NCBI RefSeq assembly: GCF_026344035.1
Contig: NZ_JAPKND010000001.1
Coordinates: 682,001-746,000, forward strand
Length of the DNA stretch: 64,000 nucleotides
Direction of reading: 5' to 3'
Source of the DNA: Alcaligenes endophyticus
GTDB taxonomy: Bacteria > Pseudomonadota > Gammaproteobacteria > Burkholderiales > Burkholderiaceae_B
Below the pieces are notes generated by a model. The model was not told the DNA's origin, did not search any database, and was given only the letters and a program-made list of their open reading frames with translations. Numbering within the stretch: position 1 is the first letter of the stretch; each line of letters starts with the position of its first letter. The position numbers and the translations under genes are program-made. Below are positions 17,953 through 26,440 of the stretch, piece by piece.

Positions 17953-19103
17953 AACCGCTGATTATCGCGCTGTTATGTTCTCTACTTTGTGTGCCCACTC
18001 TGTCTGCGCATGCTGAACCCCATGACGGGGCGCTGCGTGACGATAGTATCAGCACCGCTCCACAAAAAAATCAAAAAATACGGCGCTTGGGTTATGTAGA
18101 GGGCGGTGACTATGCCGACTATCCCCTTACCTTGGCGGCTATTGTGGCCGGTTTACAAGAGTTATCTTGGCTTAACCTGCCCCACGACCCTCCCGTCGAT
18201 TTACGCGGTGAAGAACTCTGGCAGTGGCTGGCTCAGCACGCTCAAAGTGACTACTTGGAATTCGTGCCCGATGCCTATTGGCGACCTGGTAACTTTGATA
18301 GTTCACAACGCGCTCAGCTACGTGAGCAACTACACCATCGTTTCACTGAACAGCACGACCTGGATCTATTGATTGCTATGGGTACGTGGGCAGGGCAAGA
18401 TCTACGGCAGTTAGGCCCGCCTATACCCGTTGTGGTGGCCTCTACCAGTGATGCGGTTGCATCAGGCATTGTGGATAGTGCACTCGATAGCGGCAAAGAT
18501 AACCTTCACGCACGCGTCGAGCCCGAGCGTTACCAACGGCAATTGTCCTTGTTTCATCAAATCGTGCCGTTTACCTCGTTAGGGGTGGTTTATGAAGACA
18601 GTGACGAAGGTCGTAGTTATGCGGCGTGGGAAGCGGTTAATGAAGTGAGCCAAGCACTGGGTTTTAGCGTGGTACCTTGCCATGCACCCGCCAGCAACAT
18701 TAGTACTGAGCAGGCCAGCCAGTATGCGCTACAGTGCTACCAGCAATTGGCTGAGCAAGATGTCGAAGCGGTTTACATTACCACTCATCAAGGGGTACAT
18801 GCCGGCACCATTAAACAAATTGCCGATATCCTTAGCCACGCTGGCATACCCAGCTTTTCTATGGCGGGTGCCGCGGATGTGAAACAAGGTATATTGCTTA
18901 GCATGGCTCAGGCGAGCATGTCATCGCTAGGCCGTTTTCATGCCGAAGTTATCGCCCGTATACTCAACGGAGCATCGCCTCGTTCGCTGACTCAAATATG
19001 GGTAGACCCCGCCAAAATCGCCTTAAATTTACGGACCGCTCGTCAAATAGGCTTTGATCCACCGATTGATATTTTGTTGGCGGCCGACGAGGTGTTTCGC
19101 TAA
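17949..19103 (+). CDS. Periplasmic ABC-type binding protein (TrpX-like family, PF04392)
   Basis: A 384-residue protein with a signal peptide (LLCSLLCVPTLSAHA, cleavage near residue 22). The mature part has the two-lobe pattern of the PF04392 family, with DLLIAMGTWAGQDL, PIPVVVASTSDAVASG and AVYITTHQGVHAG. Relatives bind small molecules such as aromatic amino acids. No permease or ATPase gene accompanies it. Its start overlaps the phosphatase stop by four bases, so it is more likely a ligand receptor for the phosphatase's periplasmic domain than an uptake component. The ligand is unknown. Confidence 0.8.
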   Translation: MKPLIIALLCSLLCVPTLSAHAEPHDGALRDDSISTAPQKNQKIRRLGYVEGGDYADYPLTLAAIVAGLQELSWLNLPHDPPVDLRGEELWQWLAQHAQSDYLEFVPDAYWRPGNFDSSQRAQLREQLHHRFTEQHDLDLLIAMGTWAGQDLRQLGPPIPVVVASTSDAVASGIVDSALDSGKDNLHARVEPERYQRQLSLFHQIVPFTSLGVVYEDSDEGRSYAAWEAVNEVSQALGFSVVPCHAPASNISTEQASQYALQCYQQLAEQDVEAVYITTHQGVHAGTIKQIADILSHAGIPSFSMAGAADVKQGILLSMAQASMSSLGRFHAEVIARILNGASPRSLTQIWVDPAKIALNLRTARQIGFDPPIDILLAADEVFR

Positions 19104-19111
19104 GCTGGTGC

Positions 19112-20629
19112 CTACTGCTGTATGGCGTTAGGAGAAATTACTTGATGCTGTTCCAGCATCCATTGCAGGCGTTCCGCGGGATTTAAGCCTTGTGCACGGC
19201 GCCAACTCGCCAGCAAACGATCAGCACCGCAACGCTTAGCTTGCACGCCATACTGCACATAAGCTAAACAGCTTTGCTCAGAGGCGTCTAAACCATCTAG
19301 CGCCACCTCCAATACCTCTTGACACAAAGCAAGCACGGAAAGGTCGTCTAAGGCCTCAGTCATGGCGTTTACGCGCAAGGCCGCTAACTGCTCCCACCCC
19401 CAGCGTTGCCATAGCTGCGTGGCTTCTGCCACGTTACGCAGCAGACCCAGTTGTAACGCTTGTGGTGCAATAATGCTGCTTAACGCTACGTGGGAGCCAG
19501 CCTCTTGCAACAATACCGCATCAGGGAAATTTGCCCCCGGAGCGCGCCCCTCGATATACATCACCGCGCCACAGTCTGCCAGCAGTTGCTCTAGGCCCTG
19601 CGCTTGCTCCCACGCTCGTAGAAGCTGTAATAGCGGTGGGTAAACCTGTACGCTATAGCGCAAACGCGCATCTAAGAACATGGCTATTTGCGAATACACA
19701 AAATGTTCAGAGCGCGCCTGCAAAGATAACGACTCACGGCTACCTAAATAATGTGCGCTTGCTTGCCCCGCATACAGAAAATCTTGCAGGCTTAGGTTTT
19801 GGCAAAGCAAGACGCTTTGCGGGGACTTATAGCTTTGCCCTCCCTCCAACGGCAAGCTACGGCTTACCGTGGCGCGGCCAAACATCCATAGAAAGTAATC
19901 GGCTAAATCATGGAAAGGACGGTTGGGTAGGGTTTGCACGTGCCTGTCGCCTGCAAAGCGGGCTTGCGCAAACATACGTGGCCAAAGCGTAAGACGGTTT
20001 TCTTTGTAGGTCGTTTGCTGGCCCGCCTCGAGGGGGCTATTGGCGAATAAAGCAATGAATGCTGGCGCTAAGGCCAACATGGTATTCATTGCGGCAACCG
20101 CCTGCTGCACCGGCACTTGCGTATTGGCCCCATTTTGCGCTTTGGCGTCTAACCCCAAGTGATGAGCCCAGCCTCGATGTTCAGTCAATTCTTGGTAGAT
20201 AGGCCGATCCACCCGTGTATGGCGATACCACGTTACGTCACAGGTCTGTTGTGGATGCTGGGCAGCATTCAAAATGGTGAGGCCTTCTGTCTGCAAGGCC
20301 TGTAAGCTGTGAGAAACCTCTTGACCCGCCCTACGGGCTAACTCTAACAGCCCGCCTTGCTTACTGGCCACAGGCCGTAATGCCGTTTCTAATAGATTAA
20401 AACCATTATCTAGGCCGCAATCCGCCTGTGATGTTTGCACGGCAGTCGCTCGGTCGCCCGTCATAACGAGTTCAGCCTTAGGCTCCGTGTGGGCTTTGAT
20501 CCGCTGTAGTTCAGCAAAGTAATTGTTAACTGCCGCACTCTGACCACTAGCCGTACTGACTACTCCCATCTCTAACTCTAGACCCAACTGCGCCCCAGCT
20601 AAGGTACTAGCAGTATTTGATGTGTACAT
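19112..20629 (-). CDS. Glutamate-cysteine-ligase-like (GCS2-type) carboxylate-amine ligase
   Basis: A 505-residue protein. The N-terminus has GLELEMGVV, which fits the GxExE nucleotide/metal motif of GCS2-type ligases, followed by GLDNGFNLLETAL (about residues 75-87). Later NGANTQVPVQQA, LFANSPLEAG and KENRLTLWPRMF read like conserved parts of the active-site fold. The likely reaction is ATP-dependent joining of a carboxylate to an amine, but the substrate cannot be read from sequence. It lies inside the T3SS/regulatory region beside a CesT-type chaperone and divergent from it. No GGAAC-N15-GTTAC element precedes it. AGGT lies close before the ATG. Confidence 0.7.
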   Translation of the reverse strand: MYTSNTASTLAGAQLGLELEMGVVSTASGQSAAVNNYFAELQRIKAHTEPKAELVMTGDRATAVQTSQADCGLDNGFNLLETALRPVASKQGGLLELARRAGQEVSHSLQALQTEGLTILNAAQHPQQTCDVTWYRHTRVDRPIYQELTEHRGWAHHLGLDAKAQNGANTQVPVQQAVAAMNTMLALAPAFIALFANSPLEAGQQTTYKENRLTLWPRMFAQARFAGDRHVQTLPNRPFHDLADYFLWMFGRATVSRSLPLEGGQSYKSPQSVLLCQNLSLQDFLYAGQASAHYLGSRESLSLQARSEHFVYSQIAMFLDARLRYSVQVYPPLLQLLRAWEQAQGLEQLLADCGAVMYIEGRAPGANFPDAVLLQEAGSHVALSSIIAPQALQLGLLRNVAEATQLWQRWGWEQLAALRVNAMTEALDDLSVLALCQEVLEVALDGLDASEQSCLAYVQYGVQAKRCGADRLLASWRRAQGLNPAERLQWMLEQHQVISPNAIQQ

Positions 20630-20734
20630 AGTTGACCTATAAATAAGTAGTTTCCTAGCTTGCAGCGGGGGAAGTGATCTGGCAGAATACAGCCCAACTT
20701 ATGGGCAAAACCCGCAGCCCAAAAGGGGAAACTC

Positions 20735-21169
20735 TTGCAGCATTCCGCAGCCAGCCGCTTGGTATCACAACTAGGTTTGAACCTAGGTATTCAGGGTCTA
20801 CAGCTTGACCAAAACGGCCTGTGTACTTTACTTGTTGACCAGCGCCACTTAGTTCACATCGCCCTTTACAAGCAGCACTACCTTATGCTGTCGTGCGGGC
20901 TGAAGCCGTCTCCTGAGCACGATCACTTTTTGTTTCCCGCCTTGTTACGCGCGAATCAGCATCAAGGGGCGGAAGGAGTGGTGTTTTGCTTAGATGAGCA
21001 GCAACAGATACAAGCACAACTAAATTTGGCACTGAGCCTGTGCGATGCCGATAAACTTATGCAGGCGCTGGAAACGCTACTCGCCGAGCTTGAGCGCTGG
21101 GAGACGTGGTCGTCTCCTGCCCAAGTTAGCACCAGCCAGCATGATGCATGGCGCTACCAAAACGTTTAA
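20735..21169 (+). CDS. CesT/SycE-type class I T3SS chaperone
   Basis: A 144-residue protein of the CesT family: an N-terminal helix (SRLVSQLGLNLG), alternating strands (CTLLVDQRHLVHIAL), a hydrophobic LMLSCGL strand, and a C-terminal helix (LMQALETLLAELERWETW). These small dimeric proteins bind effectors before secretion. The start is a TTG at 20735 preceded by AGGGGA. Bordetella has one such protein, BtcA, for its effector BteA. Here the neighbouring gene is the ligase-like enzyme and no typical effector is adjacent, so the client is unknown. Its stop overlaps the end of sctF by four bases. Confidence 0.82.
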   Translation: MQHSAASRLVSQLGLNLGIQGLQLDQNGLCTLLVDQRHLVHIALYKQHYLMLSCGLKPSPEHDHFLFPALLRANQHQGAEGVVFCLDEQQQIQAQLNLALSLCDADKLMQALETLLAELERWETWSSPAQVSTSQHDAWRYQNV

Positions 21170-21435
21170 CCCGATTTTTGAATCACACTTTTAATTGAAT
21201 CGCCAATTTGTTTGGTGATTGTGCTTTGTATGTCTATTAGCATGGTCCACTGTTGGACCTCTTGTTGCATACGCAGCAGTTCAGCTTGGGTTACCGCGCC
21301 ATCTGCCTTAGAGCCGATGCTAGCTAACGTATCACGCAGCTTTGCCTCTTGAGTGCTAAGCCCCTGATAAATAGACTGGTTTACCTGTGTAAGGCTCAAA
21401 CCTTGTGAGCCGCCGTACATAGAATCAATTGCCAT
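21166..21435 (-). CDS. sctF: T3SS needle subunit SctF
   Basis: An 89-residue needle protein of usual length. The C-terminal half (QWTMLIDIQSTITKQIGDS) matches the helix that packs the needle, and the N-terminus is flexible and glycine/serine-rich. It follows the needle chaperone gene with a 34-base gap and is expressed from P3. Polymers of this protein form the hollow needle above the SctJ/SctD base. Confidence 0.92.
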   Translation of the reverse strand: MAIDSMYGGSQGLSLTQVNQSIYQGLSTQEAKLRDTLASIGSKADGAVTQAELLRMQQEVQQWTMLIDIQSTITKQIGDSIKSVIQKSG

Positions 21436-21469
21436 TGTGATGCTCCGGTGTAAAGGTAACTATTGCAGC

Positions 21470-21700
21470 CTACGGCTTACGTAGGTAGTGCTGGACAACA
21501 TCTACTGCCGCTAAACATGCTTGATTTCCCGCCTGATAAAGCTCGTATTGCTCGGTAGACAAGCCTTTTGCCATTTCCTGACGAATACGTAAGCTCATTT
21601 GCTGCAACTGCTCTTGAAGCTCTTGCGCTTTCTGGCGCCCCTGCTCCCCAACAAGCTGTTGCTCTAAGTCAGTCAGTAGGACAGGAGGCTTTGTCGTCAT
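21470..21700 (-). CDS. sctE: T3SS needle chaperone SctE (EscE/YscE/SsaE family)
   Basis: A 76-residue helical protein. LLTDLEQQL and the following two-helix pattern ending in GLSTEQYELYQAGNQACLAA match the EscE/YscE/SsaE family, which keeps needle subunits from polymerising. I use the ATG at 21700, 41 bases after the P3 element. An upstream open frame to 21790 would run through the promoter. It is followed directly by sctF. A separate TPR-type partner (SctG) is probably the product at 29980. Confidence 0.8.
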   Translation of the reverse strand: MTTKPPVLLTDLEQQLVGEQGRQKAQELQEQLQQMSLRIRQEMAKGLSTEQYELYQAGNQACLAAVDVVQHYLRKP

Positions 21701-21740
21701 GGTACGCCATGGTTGAATTTTACGGATAAGTGCTATCTTA

Positions 21741-21768
21741 AGTAACATGATAAGCCGTAAAGTTCCCC
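21741..21768 (-). promoter_or_regulatory. ECF-type promoter element P3 upstream of sctE-sctF
   Basis: On the minus strand, GGGGAAC (21768-21762) and GTTACT (21746-21741) are separated by 15 bases. The -10 half is about 41 bases before the sctE ATG. The element sits in the 98-base gap after sctD, so the needle pair has its own promoter inside the sctX-to-sctF run. Confidence 0.8.
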
Positions 21769-21798
21769 GCCCGTCGGCTTTTTCACTCAATCTATGGC

Positions 21799-23046
21799 TT
21801 ATCGGGGTATTGTCAGTCTGCGTCCTGCTTGAAACACCAGCTGCTTTGGTTCTATCGCTAGTAAACGATAGCCTTGGTACGTGCCGCCTTGCAACAACTT
21901 TGCCCCATCTGCGAGGACCACATAAGGCTCTGGCCCACTTACTACGCTACGAATGATAAAAGGCAAGATGGGCTGTTGGTCTGCCTGATCCAGCTGTACT
22001 CGCGCCCAAAAGCGTTGCTCCCACTGCGGTAATAGCTGATTTAAACGCTCATGTTGCTGAGCGTCTAGGGCGTCAGCATCTAACACTAAGTGACTACCTT
22101 GCCAGCGCAGCAGCACCTCTGTCAGTCCTGCTTCGTGTAGGTCAGTCTCCACCCTATCTAAAACCTGTTCAGCCAACAAGTAGTCTTCTTTCTGAATTGT
22201 TATTTGCGGATAACGCGCTTGTATTTGGGCTAACAACTCTGTGCGCTGCGCTGGATCTAAGGCAATGCCTTGAATTTGGATTTGCCCCTGCTGAATGGCA
22301 AACTGCTGATACACAGGCAAATTGGCGGTCATTTGCTGCAACTCACTCAGCACTTCATTCCATGCATAAACTTGCAAGGCGGGCATAGGCCAGATTTGTG
22401 TCAAAGCCTGCGCTAGGGCGTCACGCTCAGTGCTTGACCCTACCCAACCCTGCACTGCTAAGGAACCATCATCGAGCACCGCTACTTGTAAGGCTTCGCC
22501 ACCCACTACTTTATCCAGCAAGTTTTTTACTTGCTGGGGGTCTGCCAAAGCGGGGGCCGTTGGCGCAGCACTAGGCTCTGGAGCGCCCCACCAAGGCCCC
22601 ATCACCGTGAACAACCCCCCTAGAACGAGCAATAACACCGCAGCGATCAGTACCGGGTAGCGGCCATAAAATGTTGTCTGCGTAACAGACTGCGTAGGAG
22701 CTAAATCGGGCTGCTCCCGTGAAGCAGATATGCCAGAGCTGTCTGATTCCGATAACGAGCTACTTGTTGTTGGTATGGGCAACACGGGCCATGGCTGCTG
22801 TGGCGTAGCAACGGTGATACTGATGGCCCCCCATTGAACCACCTGATTAAAGGCTATCAACTCACTTTCACCCACACGCCACCCTTGCTCCTGACAACTT
22901 ATCACTACCGGCTCGGGCGGAAGGTCTGGATCGGCAAGAAGAATGTCACAATCGTTGCTTTGCCCCAGGCGCAAGACAGAACTTATCGGCGCCGTTGCAC
23001 CTTGGTGCAGACCTGACAGTATACGTAGTTCATAAGTGGGACTCAT
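21799..23046 (-). CDS. sctD: T3SS inner-ring protein SctD (YscD-like)
   Basis: A 415-residue protein with an N-terminal FHA-like domain (LRLGQSNDCDILLADPDLPP at about residues 26-45), a linker, a membrane helix (VLIAAVLLLVLGGLFTVMG, about 130-150), and a periplasmic part with ring-building repeats. With SctJ it forms the inner membrane ring. I use the ATG at 23046. An alternative frame start at 23088 overlaps sctV and adds residues without family support. It follows sctV by 22 bases. Confidence 0.9.
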   Translation of the reverse strand: MSPTYELRILSGLHQGATAPISSVLRLGQSNDCDILLADPDLPPEPVVISCQEQGWRVGESELIAFNQVVQWGAISITVATPQQPWPVLPIPTTSSSLSESDSSGISASREQPDLAPTQSVTQTTFYGRYPVLIAAVLLLVLGGLFTVMGPWWGAPEPSAAPTAPALADPQQVKNLLDKVVGGEALQVAVLDDGSLAVQGWVGSSTERDALAQALTQIWPMPALQVYAWNEVLSELQQMTANLPVYQQFAIQQGQIQIQGIALDPAQRTELLAQIQARYPQITIQKEDYLLAEQVLDRVETDLHEAGLTEVLLRWQGSHLVLDADALDAQQHERLNQLLPQWEQRFWARVQLDQADQQPILPFIIRSVVSGPEPYVVLADGAKLLQGGTYQGYRLLAIEPKQLVFQAGRRLTIPR

Positions 23047-23068
23047 CACAACAGCCAAGAAAAAAGCA

Positions 23069-25150
23069 CTATGCCAGCGGCAACTCAATACGCGCTAAGG
23101 GTTGCACATTGACCTCCAATGTCAACTCTTGGTATGAAAGCACTGATAGCTCATACAAATCAGCTTCAATCATTTTTCTGACATAGCGCCGTATGTCCAT
23201 GGACGTTAATAGTACGGGATTATGCCCGGGCGTCAATTTTCCTACCGCCTTCTTGATGCTATCGAGCACTTTGCGATTCATGTCAGGATCCAAGGCCAAA
23301 TAGCTGCCCACCGCTGTTTGTCGTATGGCGCCACGGATTAGATCTTCTAAGGCAGGCGACAGCAAATAGGCCGGTAATATATTTTGTCCGCTTGCGTACT
23401 TATGGCTAATGTAACGCTTCAACGACACGCGCACGTAGTCCGTAAGCAGTACCGTGTCTTTTTCCTTTTGCCCCCATTCGGTCAAAGCGCCCAGCACATT
23501 CCGTAAGTCACGCACGGAAATGTTTTCTGCCACCAGACGCTGCATGATTTCTGCCATTTTCTGCACTGGCATGACCCGCAGTGCTTCTTTCACTAAGTCA
23601 GGGAAATCACTTTCCATGCCATTGAGCAGAAAGCGGACCTCTTGAATATCCATGAAATCTGCCGCTTGTTTGAGCAATGCCAAGCGGACATGCCAGCTCA
23701 TAACTTGTATCTGGGTCAGATAGGTCAGGCCTGCCGCTTGCAAGGTGTCCTGCCATTCAGACTGTACCCACAGGCAGGGATCTCTTGACCAGATTGGAGC
23801 CCCTTCCACAAACGAGAGCTGTAAATTACGTAAATTTTGTGGTTTGTCACGCACCAGCACGCACTCAGGCTTTATATAGCCCTGAGTAATAGGAACCTCA
23901 TAGACTAAGAGACTATAAGTGCCTTGGGCCAAGCTATCGTTAAAGCGCAGGTGAATATCGGGATAAGGCACGCCCAGCTCTAAGTACAATGCTTTGCGTA
24001 GCAAACTAAGCTCGGCGCCCAACTCGGCGGCATCGATAGAGTCGCGAAAATTACCCGCTAAGTCCAACAATATAGGTAAAGCGGGAGCAAACACCGCCTC
24101 TTCTGGTTGCGCAGTTTGTTCCTGCCCTGGCGCCCTGTCACTAGTGCCACCGCCCTGAGCAGTTTTACTTTGCTTGTTGCCCGCACGCACTAACACAAAG
24201 CCCACTACCCCTACAACACTTCCCAGTATTAAAAAGGTCAATGTAGGCATGCCTGGTATTAAGCCCATCCCGACCGCAATCGCTGCCGCAATCAATAAAG
24301 CTTTAGGCTGCGCCAGCACCTGAGCACCGATATCTTTACCGACGTTAGAAGCTTCCTTTCCCGTTTGCACTCGGGTAACGATAATGCCCGCACAGATGGC
24401 AATAAATAAGGCAGGTATTTGAGACACCAAGCCATCACCGATGGTCAGAATGGAATATACCTGTACGGACTCGCCCGCCGTCATACCACGTTGCATGGTG
24501 CCGATAATGATACCGCCCAACAAGTTAACGGCCACGATAATCAAGCCGGCAATTGCATCGCCTTTAACAAACTTCATGGCGCCATCCATGGCGCCGTACA
24601 ACTGACTTTCTTTTTCGATTAACGAGCGACGCTCACGCGCCTCTTCCATGTCGACCGCACCGGCACGCAAGTCAGCATCAATAGCCATTTGCTTGCCGGG
24701 CATCGCATCGAGTGAGAACCGGGCCGCTACTTCAGCCACCCGCTCCGCACCTTTGGTAATCACAATAAACTGCACGATGGTCAAGATCAAAAAGACCACC
24801 AAGCCAACGACTAGGTTGCCACCCACCACAAAATTACCGAAAGTCTCAATAATGTGCCCGGCGTCAGCTTGCAGCAAAATAAGACGGGTGGTGGCAATAG
24901 AGATGCCCAAACGAAATAATGTGGTGACCAATAAGACTGAAGGGAAGGAAGAGAATGCCAAAGGTGAAGGCAAATACATGGCCACCATTAACAAAATGGC
25001 CGATAAGGTCATATTGGCGCCAATCAACACGTCCACCAATGCCGTAGGCAAAGGCAGAATCATCATGAAAATAATCGCGACGATTAAAAATGCCAAGAAA
25101 ATGTCGTTACGACTTGTCAACCAACCTACGGTGCGCAATATAACTTGCAT
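23069..25150 (-). CDS. sctV: T3SS export gate SctV (YscV/BcrD-like)
   Basis: A 693-residue protein of the FlhA/SctV family. The N-terminal half has about eight membrane helices and the conserved MPGKQMAIDADLRAG segment near residue 150. The cytoplasmic half from about 345 forms the nonameric ring that selects substrates. Length and conservation are normal. It starts three bases after the sctY stop, so it is in one transcript with sctX and sctY from promoter P4. Confidence 0.97.
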   Translation of the reverse strand: MQVILRTVGWLTSRNDIFLAFLIVAIIFMMILPLPTALVDVLIGANMTLSAILLMVAMYLPSPLAFSSFPSVLLVTTLFRLGISIATTRLILLQADAGHIIETFGNFVVGGNLVVGLVVFLILTIVQFIVITKGAERVAEVAARFSLDAMPGKQMAIDADLRAGAVDMEEARERRSLIEKESQLYGAMDGAMKFVKGDAIAGLIIVAVNLLGGIIIGTMQRGMTAGESVQVYSILTIGDGLVSQIPALFIAICAGIIVTRVQTGKEASNVGKDIGAQVLAQPKALLIAAAIAVGMGLIPGMPTLTFLILGSVVGVVGFVLVRAGNKQSKTAQGGGTSDRAPGQEQTAQPEEAVFAPALPILLDLAGNFRDSIDAAELGAELSLLRKALYLELGVPYPDIHLRFNDSLAQGTYSLLVYEVPITQGYIKPECVLVRDKPQNLRNLQLSFVEGAPIWSRDPCLWVQSEWQDTLQAAGLTYLTQIQVMSWHVRLALLKQAADFMDIQEVRFLLNGMESDFPDLVKEALRVMPVQKMAEIMQRLVAENISVRDLRNVLGALTEWGQKEKDTVLLTDYVRVSLKRYISHKYASGQNILPAYLLSPALEDLIRGAIRQTAVGSYLALDPDMNRKVLDSIKKAVGKLTPGHNPVLLTSMDIRRYVRKMIEADLYELSVLSYQELTLEVNVQPLARIELPLA

Positions 25151-25153
25151 AGC

Positions 25154-25516
25154 TTATTGTTGTTCCTTTTGATCTACCCGACTGGTACTACGCAGTTGCA
25201 CGTAATCTTGCATGGCCTGCACGGCTTGAGCTTCTAGTCCTACTTCCTGTAGGGCCGTCGCACGCAAGAGGTAACACGCCAACAGCAACTGAGCCTGAGG
25301 TGACTGGGCCAGTACCTGGTCTAGCGTTTCCAGCGCTTGCGACGCTAACCCACACCGTATTTGCGACTGCGCCAACACAAGGCGACGCCTTACGCTTAAC
25401 GGGCCATAGACTTGCTGGGCACGCAATAAGGCCAAGGCTTTATCCGGCTGCTGGTTGCTTAAATACGTTTGAATTAAGGTATCTAATAAGTGGACAGCAT
25501 CAATAGATAGAGACAT
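25154..25516 (-). CDS. sctY: TPR-type T3SS protein SctY (YscY-like)
   Basis: A 120-residue, all-helical protein with three TPR-like repeats (LSNQQPDKALALLRAQQVYG and GLASQALETLDQVLAQSP). Its place between a YscX-like gene and sctV is the Yersinia yscX-yscY-yscV order. YscY binds YscX and both are needed for export of early substrates. Assignment is by size, fold and position, as sequence similarity in this family is weak. Confidence 0.65.
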   Translation of the reverse strand: MSLSIDAVHLLDTLIQTYLSNQQPDKALALLRAQQVYGPLSVRRRLVLAQSQIRCGLASQALETLDQVLAQSPQAQLLLACYLLRATALQEVGLEAQAVQAMQDYVQLRSTSRVDQKEQQ

Positions 25517-25527
25517 ATCGGCGCACC

Positions 25528-25899
25528 CTAACCTTGCAACAAGGCGCCACGATACATGGCAATAAGCTGGCGCAAATCTAGCTCATCAGCCAGCACTCTG
25601 GCAGCACGGTTAAGTATCAGAGCCGAATCAGGCTGTTCTTGTGCGTGAATAATAAAACTTTGTTGTACGTGCGCCAAGGCCTCAAGCGCCTGTGCTGGAG
25701 AGTAAGTGATAGACAACTCGGGAGCCAGAGCTTGCTCAAGAAAAGCATCAAGACTAGGCCTAGTCGCTGGGCCAGTCTCTGGCGTAAACAAGGACGACTT
25801 AGATGGCTTGTTAGCTGGCGTATTCGCGTTAGAGTCCGACGTAGCCGAATAAGCCAGCTCCGTATAGGAGTCTGGGCGAAGGACAGAAACAGCTGACAT
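25528..25899 (-). CDS. sctX: SctX-like (YscX) T3SS export protein
   Basis: A 123-residue protein with a disordered N-terminal half and a helical C-terminus ending in ELDLRQLIAMYRGALLQG. Its length, position before sctY and sctV, and C-terminal pattern fit YscX. GGAG precedes the ATG at 25899. It is the first gene after promoter P4. If it is SctX it should be exported early and act with SctY and SctV. Confidence 0.6.
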   Translation of the reverse strand: MSAVSVLRPDSYTELAYSATSDSNANTPANKPSKSSLFTPETGPATRPSLDAFLEQALAPELSITYSPAQALEALAHVQQSFIIHAQEQPDSALILNRAARVLADELDLRQLIAMYRGALLQG

Positions 25900-25969
25900 A
25901 AACGCTCCAGAAAGGCAGTGGGCCGCAAGCTATATAAAAGACGCTACAGCATTATGAAGAAAAACAATG

Positions 25970-25996
25970 AGTAACCGCAGGGCCCGAACAGTTCCC
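25970..25996 (-). promoter_or_regulatory. ECF-type promoter element P4 upstream of sctX
   Basis: On the minus strand, GGGAAC (25996-25991) and GTTACT (25975-25970) are separated by 15 bases, with CATTG following. It lies about 71 bases before the sctX ATG. The facing element P5 starts 21 bases away on the other strand, so both arms of the secretion locus are driven from one divergent region. Confidence 0.82.
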
Positions 25997-26017
25997 TAAA
26001 AAACAAATAATAAAAAA

Positions 26018-26044
26018 CGGAACCCTGAGCGAGAGCCGGTTACT
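26018..26044 (+). promoter_or_regulatory. ECF-type promoter element P5 upstream of the main T3SS operon
   Basis: CGGAAC at 26018-26023 and GTTACT at 26039-26044 are separated by 15 bases; TAATC follows. The -10 half is about 58 bases before the first gene. It should drive the operon that runs from 26102 to 41150, in which no other exact match was found on the plus strand. Confidence 0.82.
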
Positions 26045-26101
26045 TAATCCTCGTAAGCCCGAAAAGCGGACTTCACTCAACGTCTACACACAGGAGCTAA
26101 T

Positions 26102-26407
26102 GTGTCTCAAGCCACTACCAACCAATCAGAAGCAACGATTCTAGCTGCCCAAGCCCTGATTCAAAAAATTCAGAGCGAGCACCAAAGCCTGCACGAATTT
26201 TATACCGCTGAAGGGTTTAATCCTGAAAAAACCGGTCAATTGCTTGAGCAGGCATTGAATGAGCAAGCAAAGGCACAAATACAAACCCAGCTTGACACAG
26301 ATTTACGCGATGTAGAGCAAGAAGTTGCCGAAGAAAGCGCCCGGTTAGCGTTTGCCCAATCGCCCGCCCCCTTAACGAGCCACTTCAATATCAACCACAT
26401 TGCTTAA
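26102..26407 (+). CDS. Small helical protein at the head of the T3SS operon, function unknown
   Basis: A 101-residue helical, glutamine- and glutamate-rich protein with coiled-coil character around residues 50-80 (LNEQAKAQIQTQLDTDLRDV). The start is a GTG, preceded by AGGAG. There is no membrane segment or signal peptide. It immediately precedes the filament gene, so it may be the filament protein's chaperone or an early secreted protein; this is inference from position. Bordetella has a small gene (bcr4) in a roughly similar place, but I cannot claim homology. Confidence 0.6.
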   Translation: MSQATTNQSEATILAAQALIQKIQSEHQSLHEFYTAEGFNPEKTGQLLEQALNEQAKAQIQTQLDTDLRDVEQEVAEESARLAFAQSPAPLTSHFNINHIA

Positions 26408-26440
26408 ATTTAACTGCAATTGCGTACACAGGAGCACACC

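Noticed and set aside
21701-21790. Longer needle-chaperone frame
   Set aside because: It would extend through promoter element P3 and adds residues unlike the family.
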